In this document: one piece after another, positions 45,574-56,467 of the stretch | Numbering within the stretch: the stretch's first letter is position 1 | Layout of the letters: every line of letters begins with the position of its first letter | NCBI GenBank assembly: GCA_020746835.1 | Contig: JAGPNK010000003.1 | Location: 1,178,001 to 1,242,000 of the forward strand | Source of the DNA: Stachybotrys elegans | Lineage: Eukaryota > Ascomycota > Sordariomycetes > Hypocreales > Stachybotryaceae | Length of the DNA stretch: 64,000 nt | Direction: 5' to 3' | The notes under the pieces: generated by a model | What the model was told of the DNA's origin: nothing | Databases searched by the model: none | What the model saw: only the letters and a program-made list of their open reading frames with translations | Translations under genes and position numbers: made by a program

Positions 45574-46164
45574 TGTATGGCTTTTTGGTTAAGAAAAAGT
45601 CCCGTCCCGTTATCACACTGAGTTGGTCCACTACAGCCAATGCAGTAGGGGCGATGAGAAAGGTCAATACTCACTTGTTGCTTTGCAGAGAAGGCCTATT
45701 GTATGTGTCCAGTTTGAATGCCTGGAGGATAGGTATTAGAAGCCTATCAGTATCAGCACCCAGTGATCAGCTGCCACGTACACTGATAAGTCGGGCGGTG
45801 AACAATAGGTTGAGTCTAAGTATTTTAGCTTGTACGAACAGATGTCTGGGCCCTTCCAGTTTTCCTACTAAATCCGTGCTTACTTACCGTCAGTGCCTTA
45901 CACAGGGTCCGCTTTCGTTGTAGGCCGGGAACGCTGTAGCCCGACTGTAGCAGGCTGGAAGACACCCACCAGCGCAGGGCGGATTGGTCGCTACTACCGA
46001 CCTATGTACATAGGCAGTCGAGTAATTCCAGATGTGCTCTAGTGCAGATGGGAGCAGTCAGCGCCCGCCGGCACCACACGGCAGCATCATCACAGAGGCC
46101 AAAAAGCACTATCAAACTCGCCATGGCATTCGCAATTGGCAAAAAGAGAGCCAATGAGCTCGTC

Positions 46165-46251
46165 CTCCTCCGGACAGGCTTGAACTGTCAACCTCCTGAT
46201 GGAATTCACTGAATAACAGTCAGACGCGCTAGCCAATTGCGCCACAGAGGA
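46165..46251 (-). tRNA. trnN-GUU: tRNA-Asn(GTT) with 13-nt intron, copy 1
   Basis: Folds as a cloverleaf on the minus strand: acceptor TCCTCTG with CGGAGGA, D-arm GGCGCAATTGGCTAGCGC, anticodon stem TCTGA with TCAGG, loop CTGTTA with anticodon GTT, and T-arm GACAG-TTCAAGC-CTGTC. The discriminator base is G, as expected for Asn. An intron of about 13 nt sits right after position 37. A and B box promoters are intact. Confidence 0.93.
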
Positions 46252-46356
46252 CTGCTTGATGAAAGGGCATCTGGCTACTCTGCTTTATGTTGCCGAATGC
46301 CATCGTGGGGACCAAAAATGTGGGAAATCCCGGCACTCCGCCAGACAAAAATAATC

Positions 46357-46443
46357 CTCCTCCGGACAGGCTTGAACTGTCAACCTCCTGATGACATTCG
46401 ATGAATAACAGTCAGACGCGCTAGCCAATTGCGCCACAGAGGA
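46357..46443 (-). tRNA. trnN-GUU: tRNA-Asn(GTT) with 13-nt intron, copy 2
   Basis: Exon sequence is identical by eye to the copy at 46165-46251. The intron is the same length but differs in sequence. The two genes are 105 bp apart in the same orientation, so they arose by local duplication. Confidence 0.93.
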
Positions 46444-47429
46444 CTTGCTCATGTCGGGGTTGATCTTAATATTCATTATATGCTAGTGGTATATTCATTC
46501 TGGAAGAAGTTCAAGCGTCTCTTTGCCATTGGCTTGAATCTGAATACTCTATGGTTGAGAAATGAATTCTGCAATGTCTTGAATAGCGTATCTACCCGGA
46601 TGAGTAATCATGTCTTCGTTATTGCAAATGATGCCATTCCTGGGTTGACATCGCGATGCGATCAATGCTGTGCAAACGCATACATTCATACAGCAAGATT
46701 TGACACGACTTGCATCAAATATAGAGGAAGACGACAGGCTACTTCCATAAATACAGTCCATTCACTCGGTCACTCAAATCTCCTTTCCCTTCCTGTGCGA
46801 AATAATGTAGCGGGGTTGCAAGCATCAGGATGCTTGGCTTGAGCATGTTTAGGGTAGGGCCCGGGCAGGCGATTCTCGGCTCAAAATACATCTTGCTCTG
46901 CACTGCATCCATGAACTTGCCACATATAGGACCATATCCTGGCGAAATGAAATGCACCGGCGCCTGTCGATTGGATCTGGCAGCGCTGTAGCCGTGACTG
47001 GGCTTTCTTCCCTAGAGCAGTGACCACCCACCCTAGTTGGCTCTGGATTCGGGTAGCTTCTTCCCCATCATCGACAGTAAAAGAGAAGACCGCGGAGGGA
47101 AAACAGCATAATTTTTCGACGAGCACCCATACGATTGGGATGGGTCATAATAAATGCCATAGTTGTGCTCTGTTGGCGTAATGGGTTTCCCATGCACTGA
47201 TTGCCAATTGATGCACTGTCATTACTGGTCACCCGACTGGGGTACCAAGTCCAACATCACCATGCTACACAATCTGCGCCCATCTGCGCCGTCATCCGCA
47301 CGCCAATGGTCTTCGAAAAGAGGCAGGTTAACTCATGGGGTAAAGTAGACAGTGGCAAAAGTGACACGCACAAAGAATGTAGAGACAAAAAGGCTACCGC
47401 CCCAGCACGAGAGGCAAAAGGTTAACACC
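46444..47429. other. spacer between tRNA genes, no protein gene seen
   Basis: About 1 kb with short frames and no domains. It probably only separates tRNA copies 2 and 3. Confidence 0.45.
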
Positions 47430-47513
47430 CTCCTCCGGACAGGCTTGAACTGTCAACCTCCTGATTGCGTTTGAATAACAGTCAGACGCGCTAGCCAATT
47501 GCGCCACAGAGGA
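47430..47513 (-). tRNA. trnN-GUU: tRNA-Asn(GTT) with 10-nt intron, copy 3
   Basis: The exons match the two copies at 46.2-46.4 kb, with anticodon GTT. The intron is shorter (about 10 nt) and of different sequence. Same strand as the others, about 1 kb away. Confidence 0.93.
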
Positions 47514-47968
47514 TGTAGTTTGATTGGTTGCTGTGTGGGCTTGCTATTGAGTAATAGAATCCTCTGCGATGGTGGGCGAGGTGGAAGCATCCCCGGTTTG
47601 GGCCATATCCACTCACAACGCATCTAGCAACAAGTTCTGTACGGGGTATGTAAACAGAAATGGTCATAATGTAGTTCGGATTCCCCTCGCGTTCCACCAA
47701 TCAGTACTCTTGGATTACCATCTCAATGCCCGGCATCTCGCTTGGGTGTTATCGGCGTTTTGGTTCTTCGACAGCCGGACGGGCAGGTGGCTGCGGGACC
47801 GGCAACTTACCGGCCCACCTCTGTCACTGACAGCGCCTTTGTCCTTGGGCGCTGCCACAGGAGCATCGCCTCTTCTTCATCGCTGTAGGTCCCGCTTTTC
47901 CTACCCTTTTATCTTATTCCCCGCCTCTCGCCCTTCATATGACATTGAGAATCCTCGTTGAGCAAACG

Positions 47969-47976
47969 TATAAATA
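47969..47976 (+). promoter_or_regulatory. TATA box of the class II aldolase-like gene
   Basis: TATAAATA lies 126-133 nt before the ATG at 48102, followed by a CT-rich leader. Confidence 0.55.
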
Positions 47977-48101
47977 CTAAGGAAGACTCTGTCAGTTCTC
48001 TGTCCTGTTCTCTAACTCCATTCAATAGTCATCTTCTTCCTAAACCGGGCAAATAAACAGAAAATATTTCCTCAAGCCTTCGTGACCACCCTCTTCTGAA
48101 C

Positions 48102-49185
48102 ATGGCACCCTCTGCAGTATCACCAACTCAAGAGGCGACCCTACCTACTGTCAACATGAAGAAGTTGGCCTCCTCAAACTATGTTATTGAAGATGATGGC
48201 AAGGAGATGGAGTGCCATGTTGAAAGCATCTGCCGCGGCGGCAACATGTCACTGCGTAAGATACAATTCCCAACACCACCAACACAATAGCCTTGTCGCT
48301 AACAACAACCCCTTCGTTCCAGTTATCCCCTCCTTCACCTCCTTTCACGAACACCGAAAGCATATTGTGGTTCACATGGCGGCTGTGTTTCGCAACTGGG
48401 CTCGCCAGGGCTACACCGAAGGCATTTCTGGCCACATCAGCGTCCGCGACCCCGAATACTCAGACTACATCTGGATGAACCCCATCGGCAAGCACTTTGC
48501 CCTTCTAGATGGCAAGGATATGGTGTGCATTAGGATCTCCGACGGAGAGTTCGTCGGTGGCAACCGTGTAGGTTACTCCATCTCTTGGCACCTCTCGCGG
48601 CACTATCTGACACAAGACGTCCTACAGACTAGGCCCATCAACAACGCTGGCTACTATATCCACTCTGAGATTCACAAGGCCCGTCCTGACGTGCACGCAA
48701 TCTGCCACGCCCATACCATTGCCGGCCGCGCCTGGTGTGCCTTTGGCAAGCCTCTCGACATGATCACTCAGGATGTCTGCGATCTCTACGGCGTCCTGAC
48801 CGTCGACTCCGAGTACACGGCGCTCGCCACAGCCCAGCAAGAGGGCCAGCAGATTGCCCGAGCCCTGGGAACCAAGGGAAGGGCAGCGCTGCTGATGAAC
48901 CACGGCATCGTCACCGTCGGCACCACAGTCGACGAAGCCTCCTTCCTCCTGGGCCTCGTCGACCGCAGCTGTGACATCCAGCTGCGCGTCGAAGCTGCGT
49001 GCGCCGGAAACCCGGAGCTCAAGAAGAAGATCATCCCTCACGAGCTGGCGCTCAACAACTTCAAGATGGCGGGTGAGAAGAACTGGCTTTACATGGAGGG
49101 TCAGCCGGACATTGAGCTGGAGATTGAACTGGCTGGTAGCCGGATCTCGGACGGGCTAGAGGATCTGAGTGTGGATGCTATGTAA
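48102..49185 (+). CDS. class II aldolase/adducin-domain protein
   Basis: Two exons, 48102-48255 and 48323-49185 (338 residues); the 67-nt intron has a GCTAAC branch site and the join reads GGNMSLLIPSFTSF. Members are metal-dependent aldolases, epimerases or dehydratases acting on short sugar phosphates or related acids; fungal ones are mostly uncharacterised. Seen: [18 protein letters not shown] near the domain start, and a probable Zn site from HAICHAHT (His180, His182) and LLMNHGIV (His245). The domain fills the protein and there is no targeting peptide, so it is cytosolic. A TATA box and pyrimidine-rich leader lie directly upstream. Confidence 0.92.
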
Positions 49186-49457
49186 TGTGAACTTTGACCT
49201 CTAATTATCGCCATCTATCTATTATTCATTGGAATGACATTGCGAACCACCCAAACGGCACTCTTAGATCTTGCATGCTATCCACCTGCTCAAAACCCAT
49301 CTGGACCTTATGCCCCGTAGACCGTTGCCAGCTGCAATGATCCTAAAGTTTGAGCCCCGCTATGTTTCGTACAGTAGTGTATTTGGCCGTAGCCCAATGT
49401 GCAACAGTCAACTGGAGCGCAGCCGCAGCAGGTGGACACTGAATGGTGCAGTTTTTG

Positions 49458-50107
49458 CTACCTAGTATTTGTGCGAGTATATCCTTCAAGCCACCTTTCT
49501 TCTAATTCTCCCTCCGTCTCCCCTTCCATCTCGTCCTGTGGCTGAGAAACAGCTACCAAGAGGGGCTCCTCGCAATGGTCAGAGTTGCCGCTGCGATTGT
49601 ATAGATCCCCAAAGAGTCGAGCGAATGGAATGTCCCGGAAGCTTGAACCCTTCCGATTAAGATTCACACCTGGACTGTCAATTACGGCGAACCCATAGTA
49701 GCGAACGATGGGCTTGACAATAAAGTCAACGGGACGTTGGTAGAGTGGCCAGGAGGGGGGGTCAAATCCAAGGGGGTGAAATGACTCTATCTTCCTACCC
49801 TCTTCATCGAATGGGAATTCCTTGACCAAACCTGATTGTGGATGGCAAAAGTCGAGAGATATATCGCGCACCGAAGATATCATGAAGTCTACCACAGCAG
49901 CGCTCCTAAGCATCTTGGCAACCGTTTCTTCAATTCCGACAGGTCAGTTGCGGTGTTGATCAGAAACCCAAACTCTTCGAGGAAGAGATGCCTCAGATGA
50001 TGCAGGTCTATGTATGTGGGATTTCCCGTTCGTGTGCCCCAATGGGATACAGACCAGTGACTTCGAGGAGGCCCCAGATGTCCAGGGACTCCTTGTCCAG
50101 CTTCACT
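49458..50107 (-). pseudogene. decayed minus-strand coding remnant with dispersed repeat
   Basis: A 151-codon frame (49913-49458; FDEEGRKIESFHPLGFDPPSWPLYQRP, VKPIVRYYGFAVID, RDIPFARLFGDLYN) looks coding by residue pattern but has no upstream exon that splices cleanly. Just upstream, other frames carry HLRHLFLEEFGFLINTATDL and LEVTGLYPIGAHEREI. This is what a frameshifted older gene would leave. The second piece lies in dispersed-repeat copy B. No family recognised. Confidence 0.35.
50014..50066 (-). repeat. short dispersed repeat, copy B (inverted)
   Basis: Reverse complement of the 53-bp block found at 3956-4008 and 57391-57443. It differs from the 57 kb copy at two positions by eye. It lies immediately before the BIM1-like gene. 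Confidence 0.75.
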
Positions 50108-50901
50108 ATGTGTTCCTACAAAAGATTCACCCCCCTCGTGCAATTTCTTGTATGTGCAGCTATTGCTCAAGGGCACTTTATATCACTCTGCCGGGGTGGC
50201 GAGGACAGACACTCATTACCAACGCAACGTTTCCCAATGGAATGCAATCTGCCGCTCCTTGTATGCGTACCGCTGTGACAAGTTGGTAATTCCTCCACTG
50301 ATGCTTGGAAATCCCAGGTGGCGGCATTGGCCTTACTCAAAACATGAGCGCTTGGCCCATCGATGGACCTGGCGCGATCGCAATCCAGCCTGGTTGGTTC
50401 GCTGGCAACATGCAGACAGAGTTCTTCATCAATATTGGATTTGGTGAGGACCCAGAAACATTTGATGTCCCCCTGGTCGCGCCATTCCGAGTATACGGGC
50501 CCAGCAATCGACCGTTCCCTGGCACGTTTTGCTTACCGGATATCTTTCTGCCTGATGGTAAACGGCCCAGAGATGGCGATTACGCCACAATCCAGGTCAT
50601 CCAAGTTCACCAGACTGGCAACGCAGCGCATAACGTGAGCCCAGTAGATCGCTGATTGATCAACGGCATTTGCTGACCCATGGTGCCCTTTTAGTGCGTT
50701 GGCATTGTATTCACCAATGATGATGATGAGATCCCAGGCATCAACCCACACGACTGTTTCAATTCGGCACACATTATGTTAGAGCCGCTCTCGGATATAG
50801 TTGCAGGCGAAGGAGTTTCAATAGGAATAAAGGCGAGAATATGGGGCCTGTGGGAGACAATAATGGGCTACCTGTGGCATTTTGAAGGACTGTGGTGGTA
50901 A
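50108..50901 (+). CDS. BIM1-like (LPMO-fold) secreted protein with apparent frameshift
   Basis: Exons 50108-50260, 50318-50634 and 50695-50901, with introns of 57 and 60 nt. Recognised from memory as the BIM1-like copper-binding family, related in fold to lytic polysaccharide monooxygenases but with roles in copper uptake. Seen: a signal peptide ending AAIAQGH, whose His would be the N-terminal copper ligand, then GWRGQTLITNATFPNG, APCGGIGLTQN (across intron 1), QPGWFAGNMQ, GTFCLPDIFLP and CVGIVFTNDDDE. The signal peptide and the mature domain are in different frames: a one-base change near 50174-50182 is needed to connect them. Splicing 50150-50208 (GTATGT...GACAG) also restores frame but removes the His. 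No corrected reading is given. A C-terminal tail of about 40 residues is Trp-rich. Confidence 0.7.
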
Positions 50902-51328
50902 TTCTACAAAACACCAATGGAGAGATGGGGCTTATGTATACTGATGAATGAGGGCCGAGGAGGGGCCCACGATTCACAGCTAGGGGGAAGGTTGGAAATC
51001 CCTCTGGAGCTCTGACCAAGAGAGAGAGAGAGAGAGAGAGGCCTCTCGGATTGTGGTTCTGCTGACGTAGAGCCGGCCCCAGCGCCTTGGTCCATTCATC
51101 CATCTTCTAAAGCTCTTAGGGACACCATTCAAGCTGCACATGATGTACTCGTGCGGCTGCTTTCATCCTGGGCCAGCTAGCGTCTGGTACACCATGTACA
51201 GTAGAACGGTGATATTAAGTCTGTTTCGACCATACGGTCAAGCGGTATTATATTTATATTGTCTATGTCTATGTTAAGTGTGCTGTATTCCGGAATTCGT
51301 CTCATCGTGATCCCACCCAGTGGAACAG
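50902..51328. other. intergenic, no gene seen
   Basis: Contains a 22-nt AG microsatellite at 51019-51040. It lies between the 3' ends of the BIM1-like gene (plus) and the MFS gene (minus). Confidence 0.5.
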
Positions 51329-52934
51329 TTAAGCATCGCTATCATCACTTACTCGACTTGAGTCAAGCTGCGTTTCCTTCAACATTTGGCAAAACGGACT
51401 ATTTGCCCGGATAGCATCGCCATATCTCAAAAGCAAAAACGGCACAGCACACATTGGCAGAGTCATGCCTGCCAGAAGGGTGCTTGCCCATCCAATCCCC
51501 AGGTTCTGGTACATCGGTGTTGTGGCCAGTGGGAGAATGGCTCCAAAAATACTGCGCGTACATCCGGAGGCTGCCATTGCGGAGGCAGAAAAGCTCTTGT
51601 AGGCGTCGCCAAGGTAGTTGAAGAGACCGATGAAGATGAGCAGCGTCCCCATACCGGCGGGAATGCCGGCCAATGCTGGGACGACCCATGGCACATCACT
51701 TCTGGATGCCCAACCGAGCCAGAGAAGCGCTATGACGTACAGAGGACCGCCCAGACATACTATGGGCAAACGCCTGTTCTCTTCGTTGAGAGTCCATTCC
51801 ATGCCCGCTTTGCGGCAACGGTTGAGGTATGCGTCGTATAGCAGAGCTACTGCCAAACCAATGAAAACGCCGGCGACAATGGGCAGGAACATGAGGCCGG
51901 ACACTCCAGGGGAGAGCTTGTAAATTCCTTTGAACACCAAAGGATACGCCTGGAAATACATGTAGAAGATGGCATATACCATCGCCAGGTACAAGCAGGA
52001 GGCGGCGACGATCATCTCGCTACACAACATGTGTAGGGGACGCATGAGAACGACACCAGCCAAGTGCTTCCAGTCCGTTCCTTTGGTCTTACCGACTGTC
52101 CCTGACTTTTCTACTGCCTTGGAGACATTGCCCCCATAACGAGCAAGAAGAACAGGTGCATATGTCTCGGGCAGGAACATGAGAGGGACCCAAGTGACTC
52201 CAGCAAGAATGAGGGCGGCCCAAAAGGACCATCGCCACGAAGTGGACTCTGATACGAAGCCAGAGAGTGTGGGCGCCAGGAGAGGGCCGCACACGACCGC
52301 TGAAGTGAACATCGACATAATGCGACCTCGTGTTATGGGATCGTTGTAGATGTCTGCAAACAGGCCCCCGACGATGGTCAATGGGGCGCTTCCAAACATG
52401 CCTCCGAGGAAGCGGAAAATAAGAAAAATAGTCCACTCAGGAGCCAGCACGCAACCAAGAATGGAGAGGGTGTATCCGCCAAAGGTAGCAAGCATGGGGT
52501 ATTGACGCCCATAGACCTCGGAAAGAGGGCCGAAAAGTAGCGGACCGAATATAAACCCAACCAAGTAGATCGAGACTGGGAGGATAAGCTGGACATTTGA
52601 CGGATCTGTCGATATACCAAAGTCTTTGGCTATGTGAGGCGAGGCGTTTGCAGGTAGGGCAGAGGTGAAGGTGTTGTTGATGACGGTAGCTACACCAACC
52701 AAGACGATGAGTCCTTTCTTCGCCTATAATAAGTGAGCACGAGTATCTCAATGTAAACAAGAAAACAGGCGAGCCTACCTTGCTAAAGTTATAAGGGTTG
52801 CGTGGATCATTGTGATCGAAACCATGAGTCGGCAGTACGAGCGGGACGGGGGATGGTTCTGAGGTTGGCTCTTGTTTCTCGAGGATGGATGAAGCTGAAG
52901 ACGTAGCTCCGGATTTCGTTGGGTCCGAAAGCAT
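51329..52934 (-). CDS. MFS drug/metabolite exporter (DHA1 type)
   Basis: Two exons on the minus strand, 52934-52779 and 52723-51329 (516 residues, 55-nt intron). Major facilitator with about 12 membrane spans: a cytosolic N-terminus of about 50 residues ending NDPRNPYNFSKAKKG, a motif A-like loop GPLSEVYGRQYP, and a motif C-like segment SAVVCGPLLAPTLSGFVSE that marks proton-coupled antiporters. The cytosolic mid-loop includes LPETYAPVLLARY. The start at 52934 is the first ATG after upstream noise; an additional 5' exon cannot be excluded. Such pumps export toxins, azoles or own metabolites. The NRPS-like gene is 8 kb away, so a functional link is speculative. Confidence 0.9.
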
Positions 52935-54051
52935 GATTAGGTATTCTTCCACTGTATGAATTAGCGACTGATTCTCACTGTTAGGTGTCTGACCAGATGT
53001 ACCTGCAGCCTCCTTGAATGGCGTGTTCCCCTTTGTCTCTTCTCCGTTATTAATGAAACACAAGAAATGGAAGCTTTTATGAAAATGCAAGAATGTCTAA
53101 TATTAAAGCGTCTAAACCAGAGTCTATACTTCAAAGTCCGTCTTCCATCGCGCCGGGTCCCTCTGTCCTCCTTTTGATCCTTTTACGAGAACCCCCAACC
53201 CGATTCTTTGTGGCTAGCCGAAGAACCATGTGTCAAACACCGACGAAACCCGTCATGGGTCCAAATGGATGAAGCAAGAACTCGTCATGGAATGGAGCAT
53301 CAATACTCGTAAGGATATCCACATGCAAAAATTTGCGGTGAATCCAAGAATGATAACGGGAAGCGAAAGCCGCGAAAAGCCGAGCTCAAAGCAAGATAAG
53401 ATCGAGCTGGGCCCATATTCGTATCGAACATCTGATTTCACCTTTGATAAGACCTCGATCGTGGCTTATTGAGTACCACAAATGTCGATAAGATGCCAAG
53501 GGCCATCGACGACAGGATGAAAGGCCCGGGAAAGCCGACAAAAACCGCGAGATCCGCACTGGTTCGATAAGAAGGATCCGAAACGCTGGGCGAGAATGGG
53601 GCTGAAAACTTTTAACCCACCGGATGCCCCGATTAATTAAAGCCATTGGCTACGAACAAGAGCTCTTTGCCAGCCAAAGGCCCGAATAATTCTCGGACTC
53701 CCGGACCCGCTGCCCGGTCGCTGCCGCTGGAGCCTCCTGAAGCCCCATTCTTTGCCGTGCAGATGGTGTGTCGAGCCAATCAAGCCTCAAGAGCGTGCGG
53801 CTATCATCGCTTTGCAGCACAGGCCAAGGGGCTCGGTTCCAAGCTTGAAGCACCGAAGGATATTTCAAGCACAGGTTGGGCCTTCACGACGCTTCTGTCG
53901 ACGTTAGGTGATGGGTAAAGCAGGGGACGAGTGCATAAATCGATGCGCCTTTCCTTGGCAGCGAAGGTTCGGGTCCGCTAGAGAAAAGAGTGGCGAGGGT
54001 GAGCACTCATAATGGCCCACGGAACGAGCCAACCTTGCTGGGAAATTCTTC
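52935..54051. other. intergenic, no gene seen
   Basis: Contains the MFS promoter. The stretch 53,230-53,620 has many CGATAAG/CTTATCG-like and GATAAG words, which are GATA-factor sites; clustering suggests nitrogen-type regulation but is unproven. No supported coding frame. Confidence 0.45.
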
Positions 54052-54604
54052 TTATTCTGACACGCTAAAGGAGTGTGATAAGGAGATACACAAATGTAAT
54101 GAGACCAAGGCTGGTTTCCCAGGCCCAATCCTTGCCGTTATGGAGCCATCTAAGCATTGCCGTATAGGGTCACACTCCCTAGACGTTGAACTGAGTAGAT
54201 CCAATGGGCTGGGTGTAGCAGTCCACCCACCCGCGGGGACAGTGATCACATTCCCACTGTTGTTAGTTGTGCAATCGTCGTTACTGTAGACGCTCACTAG
54301 CAAGGTCGATCAGCCAAACATCCACTCTCATACCATTACGCAAACACGCGTTAGACTTACAGGAGTTGACGGCTCCGTTGCGAACGACCCTCCAGCTCGC
54401 GTAAGGGCCTTGATAAGTCTCGATGTCGCAGGCGCCTTCGCCGTTATCGAAGTAGACAGTGTCCTCCCTAAAGTTTCCTTGGCACCCCTCCTCAGTGAAG
54501 AACTGGACGTAGACAACACCCTCCTGGCGCGCCTGAAGGTTGGGAGAGGCAATGACACCAGCGGCTGCAAGGGTGACAGTAAAGATGCTTGCGAGAGAAT
54601 ACAT
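54052..54604 (-). CDS. small secreted protein, SSP-B
   Basis: Two exons on the minus strand, 54604-54361 and 54296-54052 (162 residues, 64-nt intron, join NSLSVYSNDDC). Signal peptide MYSLASIFTVTLAAAGVIAS, then NLQARQEG, a dibasic-like processing region. Cysteines and the motifs GPYASWRVV and VYSNDDC tie it to SSP-A at 37 kb, but the order of the two motifs is reversed. The last 40 residues (from about PLDLLSSTS) have no counterpart in SSP-A and may result from a lost stop or an unseen intron. A TATAAAG box is at 54707-54713. Extracellular role inferred. Confidence 0.7.
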
Positions 54605-54706
54605 GATGATGGTGTTGGGAAGGGCAGCTTTCTGGGTAAATGAATTGTAATGTGTGCTGTTGCTTCTGTTAGAATTGGCATCAAAGGGCCAGCAGAGATG
54701 AAGATC

Positions 54707-54713
54707 TTTATAC
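54707..54713 (-). promoter_or_regulatory. TATA box of SSP-B
   Basis: TATAAAG on the minus strand, about 104 nt before the ATG at 54604. Confidence 0.5.
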
Positions 54714-55919
54714 TTTTATGAGCACCAGGGCGACACAGAGACTTAGACAATCGACGCGTACGGCATACACGAACACTACTCGAATCCCTGCCTCATCGCG
54801 ATGCACACGCTACTGGATACGCCGTCATCATAAAACACAACGCAACGTGACTGCTAAGCCCAGTGGAATGAGATGCCAGTTTCACGTAATGATTTTCTAC
54901 CGAGTCCTTGGCGAGCGTGTGTGTGAGCAAGAATGTCAGCTGAGCTGAGTGGAATGCCACTGAGCTACAGTCCGGAAGCGCTCCCTGTAGGCCGTAGTCT
55001 GTGTAACTTACTCATCAGATACAGAAATCTGGTTTCACGTAGTACGTAGGCTCGGGCAACTCGCCGAATGAGATGTCGTGTTGCTTCGTAATGTGTAGTA
55101 TCATGGAATTGCGCTCGGTGAGATGGCCCAGATTGTATTAGTGGCTGCTCGAGTCGGTCAAGGATTGGACGGTCACCGGATGTCCGAGACTGTCACGAGA
55201 GGTCTGCTCTGGATTGCCCGTCAGCAATAGCGCTGCAATGTATAGAAAGACGTGGCTTAGAGGCAAAGCTTCTCGCGGAGCCCTGCAGACTACAAAGTGG
55301 ATGACCATACTTCACGAGCCGCCACCAAAATTTTAACCTCATGACCGATTTTTGACTGGGGTCTAGAGGCTCAATGCGTACTATGTCCATTGGGGATAAG
55401 CAGTAATTTTGGGTTGGTTACACGGCAAGGGATCGGGCTGACCAATCTGACGTTGTGTCATTGAAACACATGAACGGTTGTGACGTAGACAAAAACATGC
55501 GGTTTTCGAACGAGTTTGTATTGCGGGATGGGGGATGATGGAACCAAAAGGCATGAAATGCTTCACAGGTTTACCGATCCATCCAACAGGCTCATGTAAC
55601 TAAAAGGCCATGAGTCAGATAATTGAAGCTGTCAATATAAAGCTGGATAAAGTGTGGCCATTTGATCATGTCACAGCTAAAGAATAGACGCAACATATTG
55701 CTGTGGCAGAGCTAATATGGGAGGGTGTTGGCTAATGATAAAGGCTTTCACTTAAGTGAAGGAAGAGGTTTAAGCAGGATAAGCCTTGAAAACAAGCAGA
55801 GATTTAGTGAGACCTTTCATGAAATAATATGTATTTACCCCTTTAGTAAAACCACTCAGTAGAGAAGAAGAAGCTAGACCATCCATCAAAGGATTGGAAA
55901 CGGTTAAGTCAAATACTGC
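54714..55919. other. intergenic, no gene seen
   Basis: 1.2 kb of moderately AT-rich sequence with short frames only. No domain, tRNA or repeat recognised. Confidence 0.45.
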
Positions 55920-56467
55920 TCACTTGCGGACGCAAATGTAGCTGCTAATGGAATTGTCGAATAGCCCGTCCCCGTCACTTAAGTTGGCGTCCTTCTGGTT
56001 GTCATAATTCTTGCCCTCGCAGTTGTTTTGTCTAAACAAAATTAAAATTAGCACATAATCAAAGCAGTGTTCAAACGAGAAAAATCAGCCAATCACAAAT
56101 TAGAGAGACTTACAAATACCACCAGCACTTGTGCGAATTAATCTGGTTTCGGATGGAGCCGATTCTGTTGTTCCATCGGCTTGGGAGGTTGTCTGGGGAC
56201 TCAAGCATTAGCAATGCTACTCGAGAGCAGCCAGGCTGATCCATGAACACGCTCAGAAGCAATAGAAAAAAACGTACGGCATCTGTTGAGAGGCACAGCA
56301 ACGGTACGGCATTCACCATTCCAGTTCTTTTCATCGCAATATCGGATTTGACCCTCTTCAGCTAGGGTCCCAGCACCACCAGTCGCAGACACGGCCTTGG
56401 TAGGAGTTGCGGAAGCAATAAGACCTTGAAGGGCCAAGGTGGTAAGGAAAACCTTAAAGGAGACCAT
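55920..56467 (-). CDS. small Cys-rich secreted protein, beta/gamma-crystallin-like, SSP-C
   Basis: Three exons on the minus strand: 56467-56278, 56192-56114 and 56031-55920 (126 residues; introns 85 and 82 nt). Signal peptide MVSFKVFLTTLALQGLIASA. The mature part has six cysteines in the spacing C-x(8)-C-x(9)-C and C-x(7)-C plus a final CVRK. The repeated pattern (WNGEC...LNRC, WNNRIGSI, DNSISSYIC) resembles small fungal secreted proteins with a beta/gamma-crystallin-like fold. It is not clearly related to SSP-A or SSP-B. An ATTTAA-type box lies about 105 nt upstream. Function unknown; an effector or antimicrobial role is inference. Confidence 0.75.

Noticed and set aside
51019..51040. CRISPR or satellite array
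   Set aside because: It is a simple AG microsatellite; no spaced repeats of CRISPR type were found anywhere, as expected in a eukaryote.
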